Positions 44,361-55,991 of a stretch of 64,000 bases of DNA are shown here, piece by piece. The stretch is taken from positions 32,580,162-32,644,161 of the forward strand of contig OU342637.1 of the NCBI GenBank assembly GCA_910589415.1. Direction: 5' to 3'. The DNA is from Malachius bipustulatus. Its lineage: Eukaryota; Arthropoda; Insecta; Coleoptera; Melyridae. The first letter of the stretch is position 1; every line of letters begins with the position of its first letter. The position numbers and the translations under genes are program-made. Under the pieces are notes generated by a model that made no database searches, had not been told where the DNA came from, and saw only the letters and a list, made by a program, of their open reading frames with translations.

Positions 44361-45752
44361 GACAATCAGGTGTGGTTTCATTTTCATTGTACTTTTTTTT
44401 AGGTGGTCACACGCAGACTGTAGTGGATAGAACACAGCAAAAGGATATTCACGTTGAGTATACCAAAGAATTATCAAAATTAATTTTGATTTAAATGTTT
44501 CAAAACGGCTATTATTGTACTCAAAGATTACATAAGGCAATAGCGGTCAAAGTAAAATTTTTGTATTAACTTTTTATTTTTTCTTAAGTGTATAATTTGA
44601 TTTATATTACATATTGTTTCGCCAACTAAAATGTCTTGTCATTTAAGTGTAACACATGCTTAAATTAAAAACAGTCAAAAAAAATTGTGGAGGATTTCTC
44701 TTATAGATGACCGGCATTTACACATTTTACCCTAAGTATTTTTCCGCTGGTCGGTAAAGACATCGAGTCTTCTTTTTTGTACGGCACTCGGTCTGGATAC
44801 AACTTCACTAAGTTTCAAACTTTTCTTTACTTATGAAAATTTTTTGGACAACGAATTTTTTTCGTAAATTGTTTCAGCCAGATTTGGGTCAGTTTAGCAC
44901 ATGAGGCAGGAGAAAACAGAAGAAACTTGAAAAAAGTTCCCGTGCTCCACAACCACCACTTTTAATAATTAGAATTATGTTGAAAAATCGGTTTTCATTT
45001 TCGAATGACAACAGCACTGATTTTTAAGAGTATTCCTAACTTTATATATAGAGTATCATAATACGATCGTATTATTCAAAAATATAAATAATATTTTACA
45101 ACATATTATGTTGTCTCCTTCGTGAGTTTCGCTATTCAATGAACCTTATATGTAGATATACATATATATATAGATTTACATCAAACATTGCTTACAGAGA
45201 CTAGAAGCAATAATGCAATAAAGTTGCGGGCTCTCGGCAGGTAGCAAATCGATTCCTTGATTCAACAAACGCTCGGTGTGATGGAGTCGGGGACGTACAG
45301 AAGGAGTTTCGCAACAACTTAATCATAGCTTTGAATCGATGCGATACTTGCAATATTAAAATATCGAACAAACAGTAGCCCCTGTACAACATAAAAGCAG
45401 CTATCCATACAATGAACTTACAATGGAGACACATTATTAAATTTCCTCTCCTGTCTCTAATGAAATGTTGAGGGGATCGTTAACGTCATCAGGAGACTTG
45501 TATTTTTAATTTCGGAAAAATCGAATGTAATTATCTTAGGCTTAATGAAGGCTTAAAGGTTTTTAAGATTGTCTTCTTGATTAGAAAGGCATCGTGCCTC
45601 ATAATCAGGAAATGGTTTCAGATTCCAACCGTTTATGGCGAACATCTCCATCTCCAAGACATCCGAGACTCTCCTTCTCGTTGTTTTTAGTGATTTTTAT
45701 TTTATGTTTAATTTTTATAAATATCTTGAACTGATTCATTTCAACAACTACC
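44361..45752. other. Intergenic
   Basis: AT-rich. A short TA/ATATAT-rich stretch lies at about 45150-45175. Open frames below 80 codons, no motif. Confidence 0.4.
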
Positions 45753-46011
45753 TGCGATGGTGAACTGGCAATATGTCCTATCTGAAATTCCAGGAATTTT
45801 CCGTTTATTGTGTTAAATTGTTCTATCTGCTATTATACGTTCAGCATGTGATTAATATTTATTGCTAAATTTAAGTATATGTTACAAAATAAACATATAC
45901 GTATTTTTTTTCTTGTTTCGGAAATTCTAAATTAAAAAAAAAGAACGTTTTTTTCGCTCCCTGACCAATTTACTTTTTTGAGATAGGACTTATTGCCAGT
46001 TCACCATCGCA
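45753..46011. mobile_element. 259-bp MITE with 31-bp terminal inverted repeats
   Basis: tgcgatggtgaactggcaat, then a(t/a)gtcctatct, is inverted at the right end (agataggact ... ttcaccatcgca) with one mismatch in about 31. Noncoding AT-rich interior. A target duplication is not clear. Confidence 0.75.
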
Positions 46012-47440
46012 TGTTTTTTTTATATTTTTTAATTTTTTATCGAAGATCCTTCCATAATTTTATGAAAAATGAAAAGAAACTGATATGAAGAGACGATATT
46101 AAACAATATTTTTTAAATTATATTCTGTATCAATTTTACCGCGTCGTCGGAGAAGAATATTCTGTTGAAAGGACTCAAAGCGTGAAATTTCACCCTGTTT
46201 GCTGTAACTCTGTTCCCTTATTCCTTTATAATCTTTATATTAACCAGTTTCTTCTCTGGAGAAGCTCTCCTATTACGAGAAATAATTACAAATTGATTGC
46301 GCATTGAAAATAGGAATTCGTCCTATTTTAATACTTATACCTAATTTTTTTAGCATTGGAATCAGAAGATAACTCAATGCATACTTTAGGTACTTACTAC
46401 AAGAAACATTCGCTTCATCGTAAGGAGCTGAATTAGAGAGGAATTAGATATTACATTCCCTAAGCGATCTACCACCTGTGGAATTTTTGTCCCGAAGTCT
46501 CGCTTAATTGTTTCCTGGAATTCTCGATGATACTCTAAATCTCCAGACAACTTCTAAATGTATTGCGAACTTCTGATTTAATTGTTATTAAGTAATTAGA
46601 ATGAGACACTCCCACTCCAGGAATAATTTTCTAATTGCTACTGTGTTATGGGTAAGCTGGTGAAAACTCGTTACGCATTTCCAATCAAGAAATTTATAAA
46701 TAGAGGAAATTGTATTTCGCTATATTTTTAAAGCAAATGAATTCTTAATTTGGATTTGTTATTTAACATAAAGAATCCACAATAAGTGATTGTCGTCATT
46801 GTACAAAGCTCAGGAAAAATTTAACGGTGGACAACAGGACTAGAAGAAGTTATTGTGAGCACTTGAAGCATACTTCTACTATCTATAACGTGTAGGTATA
46901 GAATGAATAAATAAAAATATAAATAAAGATAATTAAAATTAAATTGCAAGCCTTCTCTTGGATGGCTTCGCAATTTACGCTTCACATATTTCGGGGAACT
47001 TCCTTTTTCGTCAGACGTTATTCTCATTTTCCGACGAAACCAGCAGAAATGAAGAGACTAATATAATATAATTCTATAAGTATAATAATATTAGTATGAA
47101 TGTTGGCAATTTGAATTTGAAACATGTGAAAATCACATACAAAATCGTCGGCTTCAGAAATTAAAAGTTCATAAAGTTACCAATTCAAAAGTCCACAAAT
47201 AAAATAAAATAAATTAGAATTGATTTCAACTAGTGGACGATTATATTGGATATAATACAACACTTGAGATTTTAAGTGTTAAATATCGGCTAAATAGTTT
47301 TCCCTACGATTCCCCTAATAAGATTCCTCTAAATAAGATTCCCTAATAAAGATCAAGGATATCAGAGTTCAAAGAGGAGCAGAATGTGGTTTAGACCATT
47401 CTGTGTGTATGTAGTGACAAACATGTACCTACTTCCCCTT
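46012..47440. other. Intergenic
   Basis: AT-rich; no gene with recognisable motifs on either strand. Confidence 0.4.
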
Positions 47441-50400
47441 CACTAAAATATCAAAGACCCAATAAGCAAAATCAAAGAACAAACCCGAAACTTACGAAGG
47501 AATTGCGGATACTTATTAAATAATAAAAACGTGTATGAAGCAGGCAGCCATGGAAGACTTAGGAGAAGAAGAAACTGGTAATAGATGCAAGGAAGATATA
47601 TCAAGGGACATAAGACAGAGTAGGTGTAGAGGAGAAGAAAGCATGTTATAGTAAATATCTGAGTACAAGGCATAAGGAGGACTTGGAAAATTATAAGGAG
47701 AAGAACAGAAAATGGGAAAGGACATGCGAAGGAATAGACCAGCATATAGAGGAGACTTGAAGCTCAGAATCTTGGAGAATAGTAGTAGTAGTAGTAGTAG
47801 TAGTACTCAAAACACTTAGAAGAGACAAAACCAAAAAAAACCACATATCATTATGTTAAAGAGCAGATGTGAGAAGAATACCACAGAGAATTACTCACGG
47901 AGATAAGACCACAGTTCATGATAAAAGAGAAAGAAACAATATCAGAGGAAGGAGAATAGATTACACTTACACTGCGGGAGGTCAAGCAAGCAATTAGAAT
48001 AATGAAAAATCGAAAAGCTAGCGGACCTGGAGAAATACGACCACCAGAGATGACTAAGTATAGATAAGAGAAACTGTTTCGTATAATACACGGAATGTTC
48101 TTGAGAACTCTAAACGGAGAGGATCCGCCGGTAGAATGGTCAGAAGCCTATATTAAATCTATTCAGAAGAAAGGAGACAGGAAAATATGTGAAAATTATA
48201 AGGGAATTAGTGTCATAACACGAAAGGGCCAACTATACAGGGTGCACCATGTATCCTTCTCTATATTGCTATCTCCTAACGCTAACAGATACAGGGTCGG
48301 TTAAACAAATCCAAAGGAGCGCAATTTTATGGCCATCTCGATTCCGTCGAGACATACAAGATATCTGTGACCGTTCCTGAAATATCCTGAAAAAACTGAA
48401 AAATCGAGATTTCTTATTTTTTCCATATCTTTTTTATTATTGGAGATTAATGAATATTTTTTTGTGGGCTTACATAAGTCGTCAAGAGCTACCCATCTGA
48501 CATTTCAAAAATTTTCAAAGCCGACTAGATCCCAGAATTTTCATAGTCAACTTTCGTTTTTCTTATGGCCACCATAGTGTTTTTTTATGTTGTTCGGTAT
48601 AAAAAAAATTATAAAAACTAAAAATTGTTAAACTTCAAAAAATAAATTAAAAATTTTTTTCTTCTTCTTTTTTCTTTACAAAAAAGACACATTTTTAGAC
48701 CGAATTTCATAGATAAATTGAAAAACCATAAGGCAAGCACTATTTCGGCGTATTTTACAAATGTTGACGTTTTTCGACGATTTTTTATTAGGTTTTTCTT
48801 TGAAAAAAGAAGAATAAAAATAAAAAATAAAAAATTCTGAAGTTTATTAATTTTTGGTTTCCATTATTTTTTTCATATCGAACGACATAAAAAAATAATA
48901 TGGCGGCCATAAGAAAAACGAAAGTTGACTGTGAAAACTCTTGGATCTAGTAGGCCTTGAAAATTTTTGAAATGTCAGATGATAGCTCTTAACGGCTTAT
49001 ATACGCCTACAAAAAATTATTTATTAATTTCCAGTAGTAAAAAAGATATGAGGAAAATAAGAAATCTCGATTTTTCAGTTTTTTCAGGATATTTCAGGAA
49101 CGGTCACAGATATCTTGCATGTTTTGACGAATTCCAGATGGCCACAAAACTGCGCATCTTTTCTCCAATTTAACCGACCCTGTATCTCTTAGCGTTGAGG
49201 AGATAGCAATATAGAGAAGGATACATGGTGCACCCTGTATAGGAAAAATCATAAAACAAAAGATATGGGAGGCGCTAAAGGGAAAAATAGATGCAGACCA
49301 GGCAGGTTTCACGACTGGAAGATCTTGTATAGACCACATAATATACACACTACAACAGCTTATAGAAAAAATGATGGCAAAGAACAGAGACATACATCTT
49401 GTATTTGTGGATATTCGAAAAGCGTATGACTCAGTCGTCCCTCGAAAGGTAATGTGAGAGATCATGGCAGAGATAGCAATATCAAACAGAGTAATCAGAG
49501 CGATAAAAAACTTGTATGGAAATAATAAGATGACAATCAAAATGGGGAATGCCAAACCGGATAGCTTCAGAACAGCCAAAGGGCTGCTCGAAGGATGCTC
49601 AACATCACCCACACTATTCAAGATATTCCTGCAGAAAACACTGAAGCCGTGGAAGGAGAAATGTGAAGGAATGTGAGTACCAATCAGAAACGGCCATCTG
49701 TATCATTGAGTTTCGCAGAGGATCAAGTCATCATCGCACAAGAAGAATAAGATCTGGGGTTTATGATGAGGAAGTTGGAAGAGTAGTATGCAAAAAACGA
49801 CCCAGAAATTAACTTAGATAAAACAGAATACTTATCTACAGTGACGAGAATGACATTCTACCTGGAAATATGGGACAACAAACATTTTAAGGGAACAGAT
49901 AAATTCAAGTTTCGGGGAGCCATAATGTCAAAAAACGGTGCAACAGAGGTGGAAATAAAGAATAGACTAGGTCAAACTAGAACATGCATTAGACAACTTA
50001 ACCCGTATTTTGGGATAGACATAATATAACGAAGGCCAATAAAACAAGGATCTTCAACACGATAGTGAGAAGCATAATGACATGTGGAGCGGAAATGTGG
50101 GTAATAAACAAGACAAACCAGGGAAAGATTAGATCAGCAGAGATATACTTTTGGAACAAAAGCTGTCGGTTGAGTAGAATCGATCGAATTAGAAAGGTTG
50201 AAAGCAAGAGAAAAATGAATGTAGTAAAGGAGGTTGGGGAATACATCCAGGAGAAGAAGCTTCTTTGGTATGGACATGTTAGAGGAGCCAGTCACAGCCG
50301 CTGGATACATAAGATAACCGAGTGGAATCCACTAGGGACTAGGGAGAACAACACGGGGGCCACCAAGAAGGTCGTGGAGATGGAGAGATGGAGTGGATGA

Positions 50401-50520
50401 AGCAATGAAGATGAGACACCTACAGGATGACGATTGGTAAGATAGGGACTCATGGAGGGAAAGGCTGAAAGCAAGAAAACAGTGTCAGCTGTAGATATCC
50501 TGATGTATATATTATTATAA
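47441..50520 (+). pseudogene. RTE-like non-LTR retrotransposon relic, interrupted
   Basis: Scattered RT fragments in RTE order: LTLREVKQAIRIMKNRKASG (47965-48025), PVEWSEAYIKSIQKKGDRK and NYKGISVI (about 48130-48220), then after a 1-kb insertion AGFTTGRSCIDHIIYTLQQL, FVDIRKAYDSVPRKV, and FAEDQVII in place of the usual A-D-D box. The C-terminal part contains CGAEMWVIN, RIDRIRKVES and KKLLWYGHVRGASHSRW, typical of RTE/BovB-type C-termini. Numerous stops and frame changes. A (AGT)n run lies at about 47781-47806. The 5' endonuclease is not recognisable. Confidence 0.75.
48236..49239. mobile_element. 1-kb inverted-repeat element inside the RTE relic, TA target duplication
   Basis: It starts TACAGGGTGCACCATGTATC and ends with its reverse complement, with TA immediately outside on both sides (48234-48235, 49240-49241). 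The arms are at least 400 bp and similar throughout (for example gatatctgtgaccgttcctg, cttatggcc(a/g)ccata). It therefore folds into a near-complete hairpin. No transposase; non-autonomous, TA-targeting (Tc1/mariner-like or related). A related copy lies near 9.7-10.2 kb. Confidence 0.9.
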
Positions 50521-51887
50521 TTTTCCCTGCTTTTTGAAACCGAGATGGTGCCGTGTCATGCAAATTTCACTTAATTACAAGTCTAAAAATTTACATAAAT
50601 ACGAACATGAATCAGACATACAAGTCCATTTATCTTACAGTTTTGACAATCATTTGAAGGAACAAGTACAGCTTCTTTCATTATATCTCTTATCTTTGTG
50701 CCTACCGAAGCCCGAACTACCTGAGTAAGATTAAAAAGATCGTAGACTGGTCGCCTCATAATATTTTACTAATTATAGTGGACTGGAATCCGCCTCAAGT
50801 TAGCGCTTTGGCATCTTATTTCAGAATCTTATTTTGGAATTTTATTCTCGAATCTCACTTCACACTTTGATCCATACCTATAGGCCTGCTTTACCAACAC
50901 TGCTGAGACCTGTTCGGATGCAATTACCTCTTCTTGACGTCAGCTCCCACCAATTCATACGACGAGGTTCTCGCACCCTCCTAATCTTGCAACCCTCCTA
51001 ATAGCATGGCAGTGTAGAATATTTCGACGCAGTACAAAAAAAAATGTGCACCGGGTGTAATAATCTAAAAACTAAATCTGCTTGTAACTTGCATTCACAT
51101 CACCCTTTGTGGAAACATATATAACTTCCAGAGAAACGGATAATGAAAAATGGAGCTGGCAAGATTAAATATCTTTAAGATAGGGGGAAATATGAGAGAA
51201 ACGCAGTCTCGTAACAGAAACGAATGTGTGTAATCGGGACCAGCAGTTTTTTATTCTTTAAAAGGTTTGGGGATATCACAGACCTTATCCTCTAGAAAAG
51301 ACGGGACAAATCAGTACGACCTGTCCAAACGGGATGAAGTAGGCAAAGAATATTCACTCGAAAATTTCATGCCCCAGAGCATCTGAAACAACATCAGCGC
51401 TGAGATATTACCAAGAAAGTCTCACAGTGTGACGTCGACACGGTGCATTGTTTCGAAACTGTTCCCAATTTAAGATTTAGAATTAATTTAAAATTAAAAT
51501 TATATTCAAAGCAGTGTGAGATTCGTTTAAAGCAACGCTTTTGATAATTAAAAGCAAAAGAAGCTGACGAGTCGTTGGAGACAAACAAACAAACAAATAA
51601 ATAAACAGCCTCGACTTAGGAAAGCGACGTAGGTGATCAAAGTAAGGATCAGATGTCCCCGGTGAAATTGGTGAAAGGATAAGGTGCTGCTGACACCGAC
51701 CGGCTGTGTGTGTTTACACTTTACAATGCTCCCCCACTGGCGACAGTTCCAAGGTTTCACAGAGGCTTTGCTTGGCTTTAGACTCCACATTTGATTCCCT
51801 CCCACGCCCACAACTCCCGGATTGAAATTAACGTTCCCCGGCTCACAACATGTTCTCCGAGCCGAGCCGTCGCTTATAGAGAACTTG
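50521..51887. other. Intergenic; GC rises near Gypsy C
   Basis: No supported gene. An (aaac/aaat)n low-complexity run is at 51583-51606. The 51640-51887 stretch is GC-richer and, with 57549-57680, may be an older repeat into which Gypsy C inserted. Confidence 0.35.
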
Positions 51888-52371
51888 TGTTACCGGCTAC
51901 AGGGAGGTGTAAGAGCCAAATTGTCAGTTGGCTCTTACCAGTGTGCGTGCGTGCGATACCTAGTAGCGATAACTGAAGATTGCGTGGTATACCGTGCGAC
52001 AAGTACCAATTGTCTTAACAGAGGACAAGGCCTCGAAAATGTAGGAGCAGGGTGACGAGTGAAAGACAGCTGTCGGTTAAAGGTGATGGCGGAGTCGAGT
52101 CGGAGGTGGAGAGCGCTGCGAGGTTGAGTCTTCGACGGCTGGCTGAAGAGTGAGTTCCGAGGCAGAGCTCCGTGCACTTATATAGGCCTGGGCCTAGCGA
52201 TAATGACCGGTGAGCTCTCATTGGTCGAATGCCTCGGCCAATGGGAGCAAACCGGGCTGTCGTCGTGCAGGAGTCGTCAGGTGGCGGTTTTCCACGGAGA
52301 GGAAAACCGGAGGCCCTTGTACTATGCCAGTGCAAGGGGAAAAGTGAAAAGTGAGGAAAGCGAGCGTAACA
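51888..52371 (-). repeat. Gypsy C 3' LTR (484 bp)
   Basis: TG...CA termini. On the minus strand it carries CCAAT boxes (gaccaatgag, cccattggcc) upstream of a TATATAAG, the normal layout of a pol II U3 promoter. Confidence 0.95.
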
Positions 52372-52386
52372 GTCTCCCCCGCCCGG
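52372..52386 (-). promoter_or_regulatory. Gypsy C polypurine tract
   Basis: CCGGGCGGGGGAGAC on the minus strand directly abuts the 3' LTR. Confidence 0.7.
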
Positions 52387-52643
52387 AAGACGACTCGTGC
52401 ACGGCGACCTTCTTGATTTCTTCCTGCTCTCCGCCTTCCTATCGACACCGCCATCCACCGATTTATTATTTTTTTTCAGAACATATTTACAGCTTACAAC
52501 GTACACTTACTATTTACAAAAAAAAAAGATGAATACATACAAAATTACAAAATTATATACAGATTATACATATATACAAATTACAAGATAAATTAAAAGT
52601 TCCAGAATAATACACAAAAAGAAAACAAAAAAAAGGAAAAGAA

Positions 52644-55600
52644 TTAAAAATTCCGCGGGCGTTCGGGGACCGGCCTGATGTCGTCTACGTGGCGCTTGAC
52701 GGTATTCGGGCCCTTGTCCACGTAGTAGGTGACGGGCCCCGCTGGCCGGTTGATTGTGTACGGCCCCCTCCAGATGGGGCCAAACTTTCCGCCGGGCAGC
52801 AGGTGCAGAGGTCGCCTGGTCCTGGTCAGGACCTCCTGTCCCGGTTGGTATGCTGGCGGGGCATCGCCGGCTGGGTATCGCTGCGCCTGGTAGTGTTGCT
52901 GGTGCTGGCGGGCTTGCTGGAGCCGGCGTCGTCGCTGCGGATAACGGGCTGGCTGGTCCGGGGCTTGCCAGGTGCCGGGTGCGCTCGGGTTGCGACCGAA
53001 CAGGACTTCGGCGGGGCTCATCAGGGTGGCTGCGTTCTGCCTTCGGCGGAGGGTGTAGAGAACTCGGGCGAGGAACTGGTCCCAGAGATTTTCAGGGCGG
53101 TTGTGCAGCTGGATGCGCAGGCCTTTCTTCAGCTCCTGGTTGCGTCTCTCCGTCGGATTGGCCCTGGGGTGGTATGCGGCAGTTGTCCAGTGTTCACACT
53201 GCCACTGGTCCACGCAGAAGCGGCGCCAGGTTGTCCCGATGAACTGCGGCCCGTTGTCGGTGATGATGGTCCGAGGGTAGCCGAATCGCATGAACACCTC
53301 GGTCTCGATGAGGCGACCGACTTCCTTGGCGTTGGCATGTCGCAGAGGGAAGGCCTCCACCCAGCGAGAGAGCAGGTCGGTGACCACCAGGATATACCGG
53401 TTCCCGGTAGGCGTCTCCGGATACGGGCCCATCAGGTCGCAGGCAATCGTCTCCCAGGGCCGGCGTGGTTGTCGAGGTCGAAGAGGTGCGACAGGTCCGG
53501 GCGGTCGGCGCTTATATTGCGCGCACAGCAGGCAGCCGCGGACGTAGCTCTGGACGTCACGGGTCATGGTCCGGGGCCAGAAGAACAGCTCGGCGACGTC
53601 TCGTTCAGTCTGCTCGATGCTGGGGTGGCCAGAGAGAGCGGCGTCGTGGTGGTGGAACAGGACGTGCCGCCTGATGCCCTCGGGGACGAACAGCTTCAGC
53701 CCCGTTGGCCCGATGAGATAGAGGTGGTCGTCCTGTACGGTGTATGCGGCGGCAAGCCGCTGCTGGTCCGCGGGAGCCCTTCCTCGCTGAGTGGCGCGGA
53801 CTGCCTCTATGATTTGCTGGCTCTCCTGGTCGTGAAGCTGCGCTTGCCTGACTTCTGTTACGAGGGTCGTTAACTCCTGGACATCGGGGTTGGCCCTCGG
53901 AGCTCCAGGCCCGGCCGGGGCGGGAGCGGGCGCAGAGCCGGGCGGGTCGGCAGGTGGCGAGTCCGGTCGGGTGGACGGACCGGCGGTTCCTTGAAGCGGG
54001 GCCAGGGTGGCCACGTCTCCTGGGGTGACCAGGCGGTCCATGTCGTCTTCGTCGGGTCGATCGGCGTCTTCCTGCGGGTCTCGGGAGAGGAGGTCCGGGA
54101 GCTCGTTCAGGCGCCCGGGGACGTGCCTGACCTCGAAGTCGAACTCCTGCATCAGGATTGACCACCTGGTGAGCTTGGCCCGTTCATCGCGGCTCCGGCT
54201 GAGCCACTGCAGCGAGCGGTTGTCGGTGCAGAGGGTGAAGTGGACGCCCTCCAGGTAGTGCCTGAACCGCTTGATGGCCCAGATGATCGCCAGGCACTCC
54301 TGCTCGTTGCAGTGGTAGCGGCGTTCGGCAGGCGTGAACTTCGCGCTGGCGAAGGCGATGATGCGGCGAGCCCCGTCGTCTTCCTCCTGGTAGAGGACGG
54401 CGGCCATGCCGATGCCGCTGGTGTCCGTCTGGAGGACGTAGGGCAAGCGAGCGTTGGGTCGGTGAAGCACGATCGGTTCCCGGAACGCCTCCTTAAGTTG
54501 GTTGAAGGCTGCGTCTGCTTCTGGAGACCATCGCCATCTCCGGTCCTTGGCTAGGAGGTCGGTCAGCGGGGCGGCCGTGGTGGCGAACTCGGGGATATAC
54601 TCCCGGAGCCAGCCTATAACCCCCAGGAACTGCCGCAGGGTGGTCTTCGACGTCGGTGTCTTGTATTCCAGGACCTGCTGGATGTGGGCCGGACTGGGTT
54701 GGTTACCCTGGGCTGTTACCTGGTGCCCCAGGTAAGAGAGGCTGTCCCGGCCGAAGGAGCACTTCTCCAGGGCGACGTGGAGTCCATGCTGTTGGAGCCG
54801 CTCGAGCACCAGGCTAAGGTGTCGCAGGTGCTGTGCGTGGTCCTGGCTGTATACGATGACATCGTCCAGGTATACTGTCGCGCAGCTCTCGGGAAGCCCC
54901 GCCAGGACCTGGTGGGCCATGAACCGCTGGAAGGTAGCGGGAGCGTTCTTCAGGCCGAACGGCATTACGTTAAATTCGTAAAGCGCGCCGTCCGGCGTAG
55001 CGAAGGCGGTGTACTGCTTGCTACTTTCTTCCAGCGGGATCTGCCAGTAGCCCTGGCGCAGGTCGATGGTGGAGAAGACGGTGGCGTCCCCCAGGTCTCT
55101 CAGGCAGTCGCTGATGATCGGCAACGGCGCTGCTTCACTTACGGTGTTGGCGTTGAGCGGCCGAAAGTCCACGCAGAGGCGCGGTTTCCCATCCTTCTTC
55201 TTCACGAGGACAAGGGCGCTGCAAAAGCTGGACCGGGACGGACGTATGCGGCCGTCTCTCAGCAGCTGCTCCACTTCATCACGGATGAGGCGGCGCTTCT
55301 CCTCGTTCACCCGGTATGGCCGGGTGTAGGCGACCTTGGTGGGGTCGCTCAGGGTGATGCGGTGTTGAACCGACGAGGTGGTGGACGGGGTCCCCTCGGG
55401 GTCGAGGTTTTCCCAGAAGTTCTCCAGGAGCTTCCGCAGAGCCGGCTCCAGGTGCTGCGGAAATCCATGCGGGACGTCTGGCAGGCTGGAACGCGCCTTG
55501 CCGGTGAATTCGGCCCAGTATATGATGCGCCTCTGTTCAGCGCCGTAGTGGATACACCTCCTGGCAACGTCGATGACCCCGCGCTGCTGCTCCAACCAGG

Positions 55601-55991
55601 GCATCCCGAGGACGATGTCCAGCTCGGAGGTGTCTGCGACGTGGAAGGTGGCCTTGGTCTCCACGCCGTCAATGTGTAGGGTCGCCTCAGCGGTGTCCCG
55701 GAGCTGGACGGCTTCTCCGGTGACGGTGACGACCCGGGTGGGTCGCGGAAGGCTCTTCGTGGCGAGCCCGGCCGCCAGGCCTCGGCGGATCAGGTTCACG
55801 CTGGCTCCGGTGTCCACGAGGGACTGCGTTGGTTGAGGCAGACTGGTATCCGGGGGCAGGTGGCTGTGCGGCTTATTGCTGCTGCTGTTCCTGGGCGACG
55901 CCGGCCGCGGTGGGCAGGTCCCGGCCGGCGGCTCGCCAGTTTCCCTGGTAGCGCTGCTGGAGGACCGGACAGTCGCGGTGCCAGTGGGCAT
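52644..55991 (-). CDS. Gypsy C pol (protease, RT, RNase H, integrase)
   Basis: 1115 residues from an ATG that overlaps the gag zinc knuckle, in the +1 frame to gag. Protease SLVDTGASVNLI (DTG near 60-62). RT with IDLRQGYWQIPLEESS and VYLDDVIVYSQD near 370. RNase H with YVLQTDTSGIGMAAVLY. A Pro/Ala-rich linker follows. Integrase has the HHCC zinc domain (ALSGHPSIEQT ... CLLCAQYK) and catalytic residues in ACDLMGPYPETPTG, IITDNGPQFIG and HPRANPTERRNQELK. The C-terminus has a GPY module (WRGPYTINRPAGPVTYYVD). No stop or frameshift; likely competent. It could be made by +1 frameshifting or by separate initiation. Confidence 0.95.
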   Translation of the reverse strand: MPTGTATVRSSSSATRETGEPPAGTCPPRPASPRNSSSNKPHSHLPPDTSLPQPTQSLVDTGASVNLIRRGLAAGLATKSLPRPTRVVTVTGEAVQLRDTAEATLHIDGVETKATFHVADTSELDIVLGMPWLEQQRGVIDVARRCIHYGAEQRRIIYWAEFTGKARSSLPDVPHGFPQHLEPALRKLLENFWENLDPEGTPSTTSSVQHRITLSDPTKVAYTRPYRVNEEKRRLIRDEVEQLLRDGRIRPSRSSFCSALVLVKKKDGKPRLCVDFRPLNANTVSEAAPLPIISDCLRDLGDATVFSTIDLRQGYWQIPLEESSKQYTAFATPDGALYEFNVMPFGLKNAPATFQRFMAHQVLAGLPESCATVYLDDVIVYSQDHAQHLRHLSLVLERLQQHGLHVALEKCSFGRDSLSYLGHQVTAQGNQPSPAHIQQVLEYKTPTSKTTLRQFLGVIGWLREYIPEFATTAAPLTDLLAKDRRWRWSPEADAAFNQLKEAFREPIVLHRPNARLPYVLQTDTSGIGMAAVLYQEEDDGARRIIAFASAKFTPAERRYHCNEQECLAIIWAIKRFRHYLEGVHFTLCTDNRSLQWLSRSRDERAKLTRWSILMQEFDFEVRHVPGRLNELPDLLSRDPQEDADRPDEDDMDRLVTPGDVATLAPLQGTAGPSTRPDSPPADPPGSAPAPAPAGPGAPRANPDVQELTTLVTEVRQAQLHDQESQQIIEAVRATQRGRAPADQQRLAAAYTVQDDHLYLIGPTGLKLFVPEGIRRHVLFHHHDAALSGHPSIEQTERDVAELFFWPRTMTRDVQSYVRGCLLCAQYKRRPPGPVAPLRPRQPRRPWETIACDLMGPYPETPTGNRYILVVTDLLSRWVEAFPLRHANAKEVGRLIETEVFMRFGYPRTIITDNGPQFIGTTWRRFCVDQWQCEHWTTAAYHPRANPTERRNQELKKGLRIQLHNRPENLWDQFLARVLYTLRRRQNAATLMSPAEVLFGRNPSAPGTWQAPDQPARYPQRRRRLQQARQHQQHYQAQRYPAGDAPPAYQPGQEVLTRTRRPLHLLPGGKFGPIWRGPYTINRPAGPVTYYVDKGPNTVKRHVDDIRPVPERPRNF

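Noticed and set aside
47443..47745. 100-codon minus-strand ORF rich in Leu/Ser/Pro
   Set aside because: Antisense to the purine-rich linker of the RTE relic; hydrophobic composition follows from the pyrimidine-rich strand.
52689..55679. Long plus-strand ORFs (394 and 331 codons, and several shorter) across Gypsy C
   Set aside because: They are antisense to an intact pol; in GC-rich coding DNA stop codons are rare in all frames. No motif on the plus strand.
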